This document shows, in pieces, positions 20,401 through 35,400 of a stretch of DNA of 64,000 nucleotides. The translations under genes and the position numbers were made by a program. The stretch spans positions 27,682,388-27,746,387 of the forward strand of contig OY754969.1 of NCBI GenBank assembly GCA_963576475.1. The letters run 5' to 3'. Below the pieces are notes generated by a model that was given only the letters and a program-made list of their open reading frames with translations, had not been told where the DNA came from and searched no databases. The DNA is from Molanna angustata. Its lineage: Eukaryota; Arthropoda; Insecta; Trichoptera; Molannidae. The first letter of the stretch is position 1; every line of letters starts with the position of its first letter.

Positions 20401-23400
20401 GTGATACTTAATAATTATAATTGTCAATATAAATTGTAAACTGCTAGCCCTAGAACAGGATTTCCTAGTTGAGCAGCAGTAATCTACTTATTGTTGTCAT
20501 TATAAATATGGTGTGATAAATAAAATAAATAAATAAATACCACACATAATATATGTCATAGGACCTTATCAATTGAAAAAGTTATATGAAATATAAAGAA
20601 GTATATACTTTAAAGAAATATAAAGATGTTATTATAACGGATTAATAATAATACAAAGTAATGAAAACCAAAAATAGGTAACAGGTACAAAACGTTTTGT
20701 AAAAATTACTATCAAACTAAGAAGCAGATACCTACATGATGTGAAGTCCTAGAATCTAAATACTGGTGTCTCAATCATTAAAATCAAAAGTTCATCTACC
20801 ATCACATTACTTTATAATGATAATAATTAACGATCAATATGCTGAAGTATTTATGATAAAGGTATCTAAGCCATAATTGTTAGCAATGCCTAGACGTTTA
20901 ACCATACTCGATATGGAATATTTCATGGTCAAGTATCTATACGATTCAATAGACTAAACTATACAACAAATTGCGGATTACATACACACATTGAAATGTA
21001 TTAAAATGATTGTTTAAACTTCGTTAATTAATCATATTTAAAGAAGTTATCATATCATTAAGTTATCATGGTACTTATATCCGTAATTATATCCACTAAA
21101 ACATATATTTTAGTGTTATATGGTAATTAAGGATAAGTCGATTAACTAGCAGACTTGTAAAGAAAATATTCCAAATGAAAAAGTTGAAATCTGATTTGAC
21201 ATAACGAAATAAATCAATTCTATTAACTATATGAAAAACTTGTTTTTCTTTCGATTTTTCTGCCTGATCGACAATTAAATTGATACATATTAAGTATTTC
21301 AACTTTGCAAATTAATGAATATGTACATTGTACATGTTTATTCAATTATATATCTATGTTTTTATGTATTTGTAATACGCCATTTATTTTAAAATCCCTT
21401 AATGATATAAACCTGTAATTAATCAATGGTTTTTGTATATATTTTTTGAAGATATATTCATGGATAATAAAATAAAAAAAAAGTATTCGTTCATTCAATA
21501 GAATAATTCCGACGATGTGCCTTGCACGAATTGAGTAGATAATCAATCAAATCGAATAGTACGGATACCAAGTACTTTTAATTAATAATTTATAAATATA
21601 CATATATAAATACTTTGAAGGCCTACCTTTCATGAATTCTTGATCCACAAACTAAACTTTGAATAAGGATATCAAAATGTTTTTTTTTAATAAAAAAAAA
21701 TAAAAGTATGTATTGTTTATTGTGTTACAAGTGCCTAGTAAATACATTTGCATGAATGCTTTTTGCATTATTATTTAAATTATTTTCATATTCGAGATTT
21801 ATATTTCACATAACACTATCATCATTATGACTTATTTTGATTTATATTTAATATAACACTATTATCATTTTGACTTATTTTGATTTATATTTCATATAAC
21901 ACTATCATCATTTTGATTTATATTTCATATATCACTATCATCATTTTGATTTATAAATCATATAACACTATCATCATTCTGATTTATATTTCATATAACA
22001 CTATCATCATTTTGACTTATTTTATTATTTCAGCAGCATAGTTCTAATTAATTTTAAAAATGCAGAATATTATGCACTATGACTGAAATGATCTTTAATG
22101 TTATCAACTTATTAATGTAAAGAATACATCGCATATATTATATAAACTCAACCAAAATAAAGCTTCATTCTTATGGATTATGTCAGAAATAATACTTATT
22201 TTGCCACGAAGTTTCATTCATCATCATCAAATTAAATAATATATAGCATCAACAATTCAATTTAAAATCAATCGATTTGATTAAGAATACCTTCTTTGTG
22301 AGTCCATGGATGACATCCAGCAGCTTAGTTTGAACCTTGGAATAGTTGGTGAGGTTGAAGAGGATGTCTGGTCTGAGCCAAACCTTTGTGTGTCTGATGT
22401 GAAGGATGTCGCACATCTTCATCACAGCCATGGCGTATTCGTAGCCACTGCGGTCCTGGGTTGTCTTGCTCACTCCCATTGCCGTCTCTGAAAACGAAGA
22501 ATTGTCATGAAATTAAAAATCTGATGATGTGTGTTCATTGTTCATTCATTCATTTTGGCATTATAACCCGTAATCATAATTAAAATCAGAGGCTCATTAA
22601 AATCATACCTACTGTACTTACATAATTTCGTTTGTCATGTTGTTTTTACTTCAACAGAAGATAGATCTACAAAATGACATTATCATTCCATCTAATACAT
22701 AGGGTCTGCCAGAATTTCATTGAATTTCAGGTCTGTTATCAAATTGTCGCTTCACATGCATGCACCTATCAATCACCGGAAACTTTATATTAATTTTAAA
22801 CAATCCGTTTAAAATTAACCTTATTTAAATAAATTAAGTGCGTACACCTACGTAAAACATCATTTTGTAAATAAAAAAAGGATTTTAGAAATTTTGCTAA
22901 CAACTTTTTATATTCTTGATTTAGGAACTTGAGAATGATGTAGATATGTGTGGATTAAAATGAAAATTGCCTGGATTTGTGCGAATCATCTAAGAATAGA
23001 AATTCATAACGGTTTTTGGAAGCTGGGGCACATATTGATTATTTTTTTATATCAAAATATAATTTGCCTTCCAATAGTATAAATTCTTTAAACAATTTGG
23101 AAGCCACCGACCCTTTCAATAAAAGCGACTCAGGTGTGCATAATATTATTGTGCTGGGTCAAGTTTAATCAGGAAGTTATTTCACCTTGATTATATAATG
23201 AAGATAATATGTATCTACTTGTACCTGCTATTTGTATAGATGTCGTCAAATCATACAGAATCCTGCAAAGTGTATATAATATGTAACTACTTGGTTAAAT
23301 AATATTCTCATCGAAAAGATTGCGTTTTGGGACGATTTAACAAAAAATGAGACCTTGAATTTGAAAATTCCATATAAATTATAGGAACTGTTTCGCATTG

Positions 23401-26400
23401 CTTAAGCAATCGTACGCAACATTTCTCTATTTTTTACTGCACTGTCCCAAAAAAACACGATACTTAATTGTGCAACAGAACCGATTTAATTTGTTTGCAC
23501 GCATATGTTTATGTCGTATAATTAATTCGAATATAACACTCTATTTTTTAAAGTATTATGGACAATCGACATTCAGTCTACGGTTTTGTTTTCCGCCTTG
23601 AATCGTTTTTTTATGTTTTGTTTGAAAAAACACGCTGTACAACTAATTATATACTTATTAATAAAATTATCGTGTTTTTTTTCTAAATATTTCAAGCTTG
23701 CAGCTATTTAACAGTTTTGAGCCAATCGTTTTTTAAAGTTGGTGAAATAACTATAAAAAAATGTAATTTTGATTTAGAAAAAGTAAATTTTCAAGACAGC
23801 TCTAAATCAGTGCTGATACCTATGTAAATTCAGGTATTTGGCTGATATTAAATGTGCTTATAAATATTTAAAAACGATTAACACTGAACCTCCATGTGGG
23901 AGTATATCTTTGGTCTTTGGCTTAGAATTAATAAAAATAAAATACAGAAAACTATTTTAGATTCAATGAATCTTTTTTTTTATTAATTTTGAAATAACTC
24001 TCAAGGTAACAATTGTTTTCGATCAATTATAGCAAAGAATTTTTAAGGGTCTCAGTAGGTAACATATATAAGGGGCTGTTATTTTTATACTTTGTCTTTA
24101 TTGGATACGTAACAAATTAACAGAGAAATGATCTGAATATTTTCATTTAAAAAAAATACGTACAAGGTACAAAATTAAAATTATAACAGTAAAATGAATA
24201 CGAACAATAAAAGTAATTGAAACTAAACTTAATCAGCCCACCTTTGCTTTAATGTTACATCATGTACACACTGCTGATAACAAAACAATGAATTATATGT
24301 ACCTGTCTTATGTGGCTCTTAAAATGGGTCTTGGACATACAGAATATATCCACGGAACTGATACTTTTCAAATAATTTTATGTGTTAAGGCATCGGTACA
24401 GTGGCGAATTCTGAGCGGCGTTTTTGTCTAAAAAGAACGTTGAGGTGTGCCTTGCTCGTCTGTTTGGTATGTAGAAATTAATAATGTAAAATATAAAACG
24501 ATTTCTTGCACCTTGCGCAAGTGGCGAATTCATTGCCGTATGATAATTTCTTCCAACCAACCTGTGTTTCCAGCCCAGAGAAGCAATATTTGCGAGAGAA
24601 ATGAATTTTAAAAAAATTCTCCTCTGCTGGGAATCGAACCCAGGACGCCCGCACAGAAACCGAACGGCTTACCAACTGTACCACAACGGTCGGCGTATAC
24701 ATGAATTGACGTACACAATGGACAATGTAAATAGTATTAAAAATTATCTAAATGGTCGGTAGTAAAACATTAATCTTAGTATTATATTATTTGCATGAAA
24801 TACTTTTCAGTTTAATCTATTACTTTAATCGTATCGAGTTTTCACAATGTCTTGCTTTGCATTCAAGAAAATATAAAAATCATTTATTGTAATTAACAGT
24901 CATTATTTATTTAAATAACCAATATTTATAGCAAATTTTGTCCCGACTAGTTAACTCGCGAGAATAAAACGACGTTAGACATAGCTAACTTTATTAATTT
25001 ACACCTGAAGTGAACTAGTTTAATGTTGAAATTGTCAGTTATTAAAAGATTTGTGACTTCTTGTCAAAAGGTATAACTTTAAAATTGGCTTAACCAAATA
25101 CTGTTTAACTGACAAACTAACTGTTTGATAAAGTGCTTCAAATTCAGTTTGGATTCGTCGATTACGATTTGCTGTGTTACCTACATAATTCGCATTCATT
25201 TATTAACGCAGATTTGTAGGCGCAAGGGAACTCAGGAATTGATACTACATAGTTGATAGCTATTATAGTGAAACTTGTGCAGTGCGTTGCGTAATTTTAC
25301 TAGTTGTTAAGGTATTAGAAGGTTGTTTCTATTGTCAATGTTTGTGGCGATTGAATTAAAAAAACTCTAATCAACCCAAAGTCATAATGGAATGTTGATA
25401 TTATTGAAAATGTAAAAATAACCACTCCCGAAACCAAAACAACATTCTGATTATACAAATGAATGGTTACACAAATTTTACCTAGATTTGACAATAAATC
25501 TTCAATGATGCGTAGGTGTACTCAAGTTAAAACTCTAAAATAAATTTGAAAGACAAGCAGACCCCTAGTTTTATTTTAATAAATATGTAAAAAAATATTA
25601 TAAAAAATCATCAAATCTTTTAAAAGTAAACAATTTTTTTTTGTGATTTTATCTTTGAGATGTTTTCACTGGGATAGTCGTAAATCATAATAGTATAGAA
25701 TATTTTGTGAAAATTCTTAAAATTATCTACTTTTCACGCGTTTTTGGTTTTCTTTAGTTGATAACACTATTATGTTGGAAAAAAATGATATTAACTCATC
25801 ACTTATAAAAGCTCCAATGAAACGTTTGCAATAATTGTAATTATTTTCATTCCATATGCAGTATTTCGTGCAAAATTCACAAAATCTTGTCGCCTTCGTG
25901 GCTCAATTGGTTAGGTATCTGACTGCTGATCCAAATTTCACAGTTTTTAATTGTGCTTTCAGTCTGGATATGTGAGACGATAAATATCGTAAGTCTCCAA
26001 AATGTGGCAACTTGTTATTGGGTGCATGTCAAATTAATATTTGACATAGTACCTGTTAATTGCCCGAGAAGCTACATAAAAAAAATGTTTCGGCGCTGAC
26101 ATTTACACCATTTTTTTTCCCGATACAGCGATCGTAATGAGCTATGTGAAAACCTCATTGGAATGATTTCATATTTTTTAACACATTCGTTTTTCTACGT
26201 TTTCTACGATTTAGCGTATTATAGTTTTTTCAAACATTAATACCTACTTTTATAATATTTTAAATGATTTTGAAAAATCACTATTTAGAATTATGCCTGC
26301 GTACCTACCTATTTTTTGTAGCATAGTAAACATTCGACCAACTACTTCTTCTTCTTTTATTTTTAAAAATAAGAAAATAATTATATATCTTCTCCGTGTA

Positions 26401-29400
26401 ATCATTAAATTTTCCAATGAAAACAATAATTCAATAATTAAATCGTACCACTGTGTTTCATAATGTTTCCAAAGAAGTCGCTATTCCTGGTAGTAGAAAT
26501 ATGTATGTGTATGTATCTATGTATATGTTGACCAGTTGCATTATCACGTGGTCAATTAATGTCTGTTTTCCGCAAAACTTCAAACTAGTTTTCTACATGT
26601 TTTATACAAATAAAGTCACTGGATTATAGGTTTTCATTATAAATCCATGAAACGGCTACATACTCAGCTTTTCTGGGCCGGATTAGTAAAAAAAGTAATA
26701 ATCATATAAATATTAATTGTCATGACAGCTAAAGATATTTCGTTACATTTTAAAAATATATTCTTATCAGCAGTTTTAAATCAGTCGGTTGAGACGGCTT
26801 TTAATTTGTAGAATTCCATAAAACTAAAAATATGAACACATATTACATTCCACTAAGTTTTTTTTATAGTTAGTTTTCTGAAGATCGTTTCGGCTTCATA
26901 TTTTTTCTTAATATATTTTTGTTTCGGATGTTGCCTTTCTAGGTTATACGAAACTGGTGTGATATACACGCATGTGTCGTCCTTCTTTTTTTTTATAAGG
27001 TAATGCACACCCGCACACAATTCGCTGCTTACTATGCAATGTGGGATATGCCGTAATAATATGAATGTTTTTGTTAATAGTTGGGTAGTTTTTGTTACAG
27101 ATCAATATAATATTACTGAATGTAACAAAGACAAAAATTGCTATTAGTTTATACCTACATACCATCACGCCATAATAACATAATATCAAAACTCACTGTA
27201 GTAAAAACTACAGTACTAACGTTACTCATCAAAACCTTTATTTTTTTACGCCATTTTGTTTAAAATGTTTATTTACTACGCAATACACAGATGATTATAC
27301 AATTATTTTTTTATCAACCAAGTACTGGGAGAATATGTAAACCGCAAAAAATAACAAAAAAGTGTACGTGTTTCATATTATCAAGGACATGTCTGGAGTT
27401 TGTAAACAAAAAAATACTTTGTCTGATAAAAACTTGATTTGAAGGTAGCTTTGATTTTAATCCAAATATGTACGTTGCTAAGTCTCCTTCCTTAACCCTG
27501 TCAAACAGAGGTATGCATTATCTGATTTAGACGTATTAGCTAGACAGAAAAAAAGAAACATTCAAATTGCCAATTCATCTAATGACATCATTTCATAACA
27601 GTACGCCAATTCCCTATTTAGAGTAGACAGAGAGAACCGAATGCCAGGCATTTCTCTCTTGACTTTATGTACATTTCTCGTTTCTTTCATTTCCATGCAT
27701 AATCTCATTCACGCTCTCATTATTTTTATACTCCGGCAACGTACAATGGCCATTATGACGTTTGGGCACTCTTGAAGTTTCGTAACTCTTCACAGTTTAG
27801 CGTGGGATAGGTCATATCACCAGGCATCCGAGTCTGCTTGTTACGATCGTCGAATATACAATCATCTTTCGTTTTGTCGTCCTCTACTTCTCGTTCCTCT
27901 CTTGCCAGCCGTGTGTACTCTTTTTGTCAGACGATCATCACTCAAATGATGCCAAGCCATCTCAAGGCATCGAGCTATATCTTACCCACGATATCTCTTT
28001 CAAACAATTTTTCCCTTCTTATATCTTCTCTTATTATTTTACCACACATTAGCAAATTATGTACAAGTTATACAAACTAAAATGTGTATGTAGTAGACAG
28101 ACATATTGAAGCAGATATAAATACCACCAAATATCTTGAACCAGGCTTCCGGATGCGCAGAACGCAAATTGGTGTCCTTTTGCTTCGTGCAAAACGCCCC
28201 CCCTTCTCTGCGAAATGGTTAAAGATATTTGGCGACAACTATACCTAACTTCAATATTTTTATGTTTAAAATAAAATAAAATAAATAAATATGAAATTGA
28301 AATGATGAAACTTGAACGCATCACTAAAGCGGATCATGTAGGTAAGTAATTTATTATTTTGTATGAATATTAAGCTCTCCTCTTCAGGTTAAGCAGTTAT
28401 ATAAGGATCTATTCCATTACAGATCTTGAATACTAAATCACGACTCAAGGTCTCAGCGTCTGAATATGTGCCGAAAGTATGGAGGTAATGTGTATTTATT
28501 TACTTATTCAACAGATGATATTGTCAAATAATTTATGATCAAAACATTTTCAAAGAGTACCTATTATACACTATACAGTAACTTAGAACTCAGATTGATT
28601 ATGTAGGTATTTATCCTGGTCGGAGATCAAAGAAGCGTAGAGCGAACCTGGCAATTTCAAATATAAAAGTTCTCCTACTTATTGCAACAGTTCATTACGA
28701 TTGTGTTACTTTTTAAACTGTATGCAGACCACCGTGGCATAGTTGGTAAGCAGTTTCACTTCTGTGCGGACGTCATGTGTTTGATCCGCAGCAGAGGAAA
28801 AATTTATTTATATTCATTTCTCGCGCAAATATGCTTCTCTAGGCTGGAAACACAGAATAGTCGGAAGAATTTTCCATATGGCAAAAAAAACGCAACTCAC
28901 GCAGGGTACAGGGAAGTGTTTATTATTATTCAGTCTTATTTTTAGGTATTAGGTATTATTAGCCCGCCAGTGTGCATTGTGTTTGTTTATGTAATGTACT
29001 AAAAGATAAATAAATTCTTCTTCTTCTTCTTTTTTTAGGTTGACACCTGTTTTTTTCAGGAACTTTGCCCGTCCCTCAAGGCCTCTTGTGACGCCGAGCT
29101 CCAGCTATCTCTCTCCATCTCTTGGGTGGTCTACCTCGTGGTCGATTGCCAAAGTTTATTTGTTGGGAGATAATTTCGGGCAATCTGTTGTCTCCCATTC
29201 TCGCCACGTGGTCCCGCCAGAATCGTCTTCGGCTCCTGCACCATCTGACGATATCCCTAACGCTACAGATCTGTCTTATATCGGTGTTCCGCATCCAATC
29301 CAAAAGGGTGAAACCCGCGATGGAGCGTAGGGTTCTCATCTCTGTCGTCCGGAGCAGGCTCTTTGTTCTAACGGTGTCCGCTCTGGCCTCAATCGCATAA

Positions 29401-32400
29401 GTCATGATGGGTCGCACACATGTTTTATAAATTCGGGTTTTACTCTCTGTTAGCATATGTGTGTTTTTCCAGACAGTATATCTTAAATAGCCAGCAACGA
29501 CCGCTGCCTTGTCTGTTTGCGATTTGACTTCCTCATATAAGTCACTGCTGCTGGAAATGTCGACTCCCAAGTATTTGAATTTTGTGACCTGTTCGATTGG
29601 TTCGCTGTGTACGAGTAGATTGCATACCAGAGGTTGTCTCGATATAGTTAGACACTTAGTTTTTGATATGGATATTATCATATTGTTTCTCCTGGCTGCT
29701 GTATGGAATCTGTTTAGTAGCTGTTGCAGGTCATCCTCCGTTTCAGCAACGAGCGTTGCATTAGTGAACATTGCATAAATTAATAAAATTAATTATTATA
29801 CTTTCAGATGCTTTTTGAGATCTTATTTTTCAACAAAAAAAGCTAAGAACAATCTTTTTGATGATATTACACAGGAGTATAACCTAATACATCTTAATAT
29901 ATGTATTCTCTAAACTTGCTTAATTAATCGGTCGGGGCAGCAATCGAACTGTGACTTTGTTCAGATTCAACGCTCGACGTAGGGAAGTTGCAGATTATGG
30001 CGTTTTTCACACCAATCTCACTGAACGCTTTTGAGCGGCGTTTTTATCTGAACGCAACATCGGGCGTTTTAAATGTAAAATGTCATTTATCATACATGTC
30101 TCTTTTTAGGTTATATTTTCATCGAAAGACAACAATTGGTCAGTGGTGTAAATAATGATCTCTGACCTTTCATTGAAAATTGTTGAATGATATTTTTATA
30201 AATTAACCTCTGTGTGTATGCATATTGTCATCATAAATAATGTTAATTGATGTTAATTGACATAATAGATACCACAGAAACAAATAGAAGTCACCATTCT
30301 ATAACATGTCAGAGCGTTTTTTCACCCGACAATTTTACCGAGCGTTTGGTGCGTACACTCGACGTTAAATCTGAACGCCACAGAGTGTCTTTCGAGCGTT
30401 TCCGGTCATTATGAACGGCTTAGAGCGTCAGTAAGTGCCCTCGGCATTCATTATGAACGTAGCCCAGCGCGCTAACAGCTCTGCCACCCAAATAAATTTA
30501 TATTTAAAGATTATAAATGAATATTTATAAATACTAAACAATATATTCTCAGTGTCCTCATTTCTGAATGATACCAGGAAAAACCTTGAGACTGAGTAAG
30601 GAACACCAGAATAAGGGAAATATGTGAGGCTGATGGTATCATCAGATATAGAAAGCTCCGGATTGACAGCACCAGACTTCCTCATATTGTGTTGCACAAT
30701 CAGCCCCACGGAACCCACCCTCGCGGCAGACCGCCTAAAAGATGTAGGGATATCTGGGAGTCCACTTCAAAGGAGGAGCAGCCTCTTTAAAACAGACTCA
30801 ATGATCTACATAAAATAAGAAGACAAAATAATAGACGTAACGTTTCATGCATGTAATTTTAATTAGAGGAGGATATTTTTCATATTTGAGATTAAAACTC
30901 CATAGTACCTACAGATGAGAGTTGAAACAGCCAATACCTAATATATTATGTAAATACAATATCACCTTGTACGTATATATGTGCCCATACCATAATATAT
31001 TCATAATGATTTACTATAAGGTAATACCTTTATAGATAATTAGTAAGTTGCCTAGATTACAGAGGAAATTATTGAAAATTACTAAAGAATTTAGTTTATG
31101 TTATATCGATATAGATCAATGTTCTCCACCTATATTGCAATCATTAGTAAGTTTTCATAGAATACTTCTATTACGGTTGCCATCAGTTTTATAATAATAT
31201 TATATGGGAAAACCATACAATGCATCATTTATAATTGACAATTTTTTTATTTTTGTGATATCGAATAAAGAAATAAATAAATTATTATGCATTATCCTTC
31301 ATCGGTATGAGCTGAATAAATTCCTAATCGGATTATTGGATTGGGATATACATTTGAATTTATGGTGTTTAATTTCTTTGACGAGCTCTTATTCGTGCGG
31401 AGTTATTATTTATTAGCAATATTACGATAATCCCGACTATTCTGATTAGGATCCCAGTTAAAAATAATAACCGCATCCGTAATTGAACCCGGGAGTCATA
31501 TAAGTTTAATCAACTGAGCCATAAAAACAGATTTATTTTGTGTTCTTACGAGTATATTAGAACAGGTTCGTGTCAGTATATAATGGAGGTACTTAATACT
31601 TGTGTCTACTGCAATTTTCTATGTAGACACCTTAGTACAGAAATTATGTAAACATAATGTCATTTTGCTGACAAATAGTCATATCAGCATGTACGTCCAG
31701 TATTTCAATGAAACTACCTACTCAATTTAATACAACCATTCTCGATTAAGTGTCTATTTTTAAATTATAAAAATACAAGGAAATGAAAATTTTACGAGGA
31801 AAAATAAAATGTTGAGTTTTGTAAAAATGGAAAAAATAAAAAAAAAATTACGTGTCCTTATTGGCTTTGTTAAGATGCATAATTGGTCAAATATTTAATT
31901 GAGCCACTCAGCTTTAAAGTATTATTTAACATTATAAAGGTGGCTTAATACACATAAATATATAAGTTTAAAGTGAATAAATAGTAAAAAATAAAATACT
32001 ATGTACCAAAGCGAACACATCGACTTTTGTTCAAATAGACAAACTTAAATAATTAACAAGTATACATCTTAGTAAGTTAAGATACTAAAAAAAATTAATT
32101 ATTTGAACAAACTGATTAACTATAAATGTATTGCTCTTTTTTTATTTTCACATACTACGTAGGATCGTGGTTTAGTCCAGAAAAGAAAAATTTTAGAGAG
32201 AAATTCTGCGAGAAATTAGTATGATTTTTACCTCCGAGGATGCTTCCTGTGTATAGTGAAAGCGCTAAGGCTTCAGACTCATAATGATAGTCTTTGTTGA
32301 TTCATTCATTCATATTTTATTTTTACAAATAAATTTAATTTAAAATTGTGATCTCCCACTGTGTTAATGATATACATTTAAAATTAATAAATATCATTTT

Positions 32401-35400
32401 ATCGACGAAAATAATTAAAATTATATATATTATTATAGAGTTTAGAAAACGCTGGTTTTGAATAATATTAATTTGATTGAATCACATAATTCTTAAGTAT
32501 TATTAAAGTCACAATATCTTTATCATTATCTTGTTGTTATACTAGAACGTACTGTACACATAATACATACATTAATTATATAAGAACAATTAAATTGTGG
32601 TATATTACCAAGAAGGATTTCCACTGTGCACTCGCTCATATAGTCATGGCAATCGAAGGTCTTATCTCCTTCCTTCTTCAACTTGGCTATGAGGTCACGG
32701 GAGTTGGCGTTGAAGAGATCTATGAAACTCTTCAGCACGTTCAAATGGAAGGTTGGAGCAATAAGCTTACGGTGAGATCGCCATTTTTGACCTAAAGAAT
32801 AACAATTAATAAGGTGACATAATAACGAAAAAAATAGTTCTAGCTTTACTGGTATAAATCTGTCGAAGATAATCGTCAAACTACTGTGCTAGTGTTTAAA
32901 ATAATGTCGGTAAACAAATCAATTAATAAATCAATTAGGTGTAAAATTAAGCGTAATTATTTTGAAAATTTTCAATCAGGTTATTTATCATTGAATCTAT
33001 AATTATATATAGGTAATCATAACTAGAAAATATGAAGTAAAATATTTAAAAATCATTGTTTATTGTATAACTTTATGAATTAAGAAATGAAATTTTTGTT
33101 TTGTGCATAATGTGATTTAAAAAATATAGTAAATCTATATTGAAATAAAAAAAAAAAAAAAAATATCTGCTTTAAATTATGACTAACATCATAAATTATC
33201 ACATCTTATTTGTCTTTAAAACATTACATTTATATTGAATGCAGGTACATATTATTAAAATACGTGATAATTATTTTATAAGTAAATTTTATTTACACCT
33301 TGATCAAATATGTCTTTACTAATTAATAGGGAGATAATTTAATGTACGTACCGGTACTAATGAGAAGTCCATTGCCTAGCCAAGGTTCAAAGAATTTGTA
33401 CTCCACAGCCTTATCTATGTAAACTTGACTGCTTAATATGACTTCCACATCATCAGGATCGAACAGGAACACCATCAGCCTTGGTCCGATCCACATCCTT
33501 ACAATACCGTCATATTCAAAACTCCTGTTGTACATTGAAGAAAATATGTCTGAAATAAAGAGAAATCAGTTTTATATGACTTTGATAAGTATATACATAG
33601 TAGTGTATGTTAAAAAAAACAAGAATATTTTTTTTAAATAGAAAACTGAACTTGTAACGAATCATCAAATTGAAAAAAATACTAATTAGGAAACAAAAAA
33701 AAAAAAAACAATATGATATAATTACAGACTCTTTTGGGGGGGAAATATAAGTAAAATATTTATGTGTATGCTATAGAAGTATTTGTAAATTGATTAATTG
33801 TTATATTTTATTTGTAATAAATAAATAAAAAAATATGAAATTCTCCGAACAAGTTTTCATAGTGAGACGGGGAACGTAAAATTTGATTGTAATTAATGTA
33901 TTTTTGAATTTTATATAGGTCGGGTTGCCGGCACTGAAACTATAAAAAAATAAAAAATGTTTTTTTAATGTAAATATATTAGAAGTACTCAATCTGATGG
34001 AAATAACGAAAATTAATAAAAATATGTATTATAAAAAAAAATACATACATAGGTACACTGAATACGTCAATTATGTTGGTGGCTAACCGGACATATGTAA
34101 ATCGTACTCGTATGACCATTATTGATAGATTTGAGAAAACTCAACATGAATGTTCACACTGCTAGTACATTTGCTTGTAATATCCATTTTTAAATTAACT
34201 ATATCTTTTGCTGTATTGCATATGGACATACTATATTTTCAAAGATCAAAGATAAAGTCGAGATCTACAAAATGTGTATCATAACTCAAATTCACCAAAA
34301 AGTGGACATACAATGTATCAATGTATGTCCGGTTTGCCGTCGATGTGTAAGCAAATATTATAGTTTTTTTTGCCGTTCACCAGAGATTGGTGTTCTTCGG
34401 CATAAACACAGCATAATTTTGTTTAAAGTACAATTAAAAGTCTCAAGACTGTACGACTGTACAGTCCTAAATCTTTAAACTGTTGACATTGATAAATTTA
34501 CAAATTATTTATATTGACTTAACTATTTAGAATACACTATAGTTTTACTTCCACTCAATAAATTAACTTTTATAAATTAATTATTGGAACGTTTTCGGAC
34601 TTTCGTCCATCATCAGCAACGTCATTACTTAAACTAAGATTAAGTAACGACGTTGCTGATGATGGACGAAAGTCCGAAAACGTTCCAATAATTAATTTAT
34701 AAAAGTTAATTTATTGAGTGGAACTAAAACTATAGTGTCATCTAAATAGTTAAGTCAATATAAATAATTTATAATGGCATTCCACAGTGTGAATAATAAG
34801 AACTTTGAAAAATTTACAAATCATTCGTAATGTAAGACATGACAGCAACTAAGGCATGACGGGAGCGTCTCAATACTGCAGGTGGGGAGTGGGTTCATTT
34901 TAAAGTATAGTTCACGGGTTGGGAATTTTTGACAGTTAAAAAATACATGATTCAAATCTTCCTCCTCATCAAGTCCACAATCACATAATGGGTGAGTCTA
35001 CAATATTAATTTTAAACAGACAACTTTTTATGCAACAGTGTCCAATTCGCATTCTACAAACTGTTGACACTGTACGCTTATCAAATTTCATATCACAGAA
35101 CCATGGTCTAGTTGGAATAGAGCTTTGGATCGCAGAGAAATGTTTCCCTTTTAATGCTGATGATGTAAACCAGCATCTAGACCAGTTGTTGCATAAATTT
35201 ATTTTAGGGATTGCCAAGATGTCAGCTGTTGGAATGTGATAAATAGTAGGTACTGATTGGGATATTAGTGTTATCAGAGGCTTTTTCAGCAGAGTCTGCT
35301 TTTTCATTGCCTATGATTCCGCAATAACTTGGAATCCACGCTAGAGTTACTTGTTTATGGTTTAGATGTAACTGATGGAGAAAAGAATATAGTTAATCAG

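Larger units (their letters stand above)
22488..32608. other. CYP4G intron 3, 10.1 kb
   Basis: Non-coding between exons 3 and 4. Holds SINE copies (24504, 25889, 28726), LINE fragments (27600, 29013, 30600), a family E element (28125) and a possible small element (30000). The stretches 22.5-24.5, 26.1-27.6 and 30.8-32.6 kb show only AT-rich sequence with no recognised content. Confidence 0.7.

Noticed and set aside
30621..30660. ctgatgat on the minus strand as another hammerhead core
   Set aside because: No helix II hairpin and no following GAAA.
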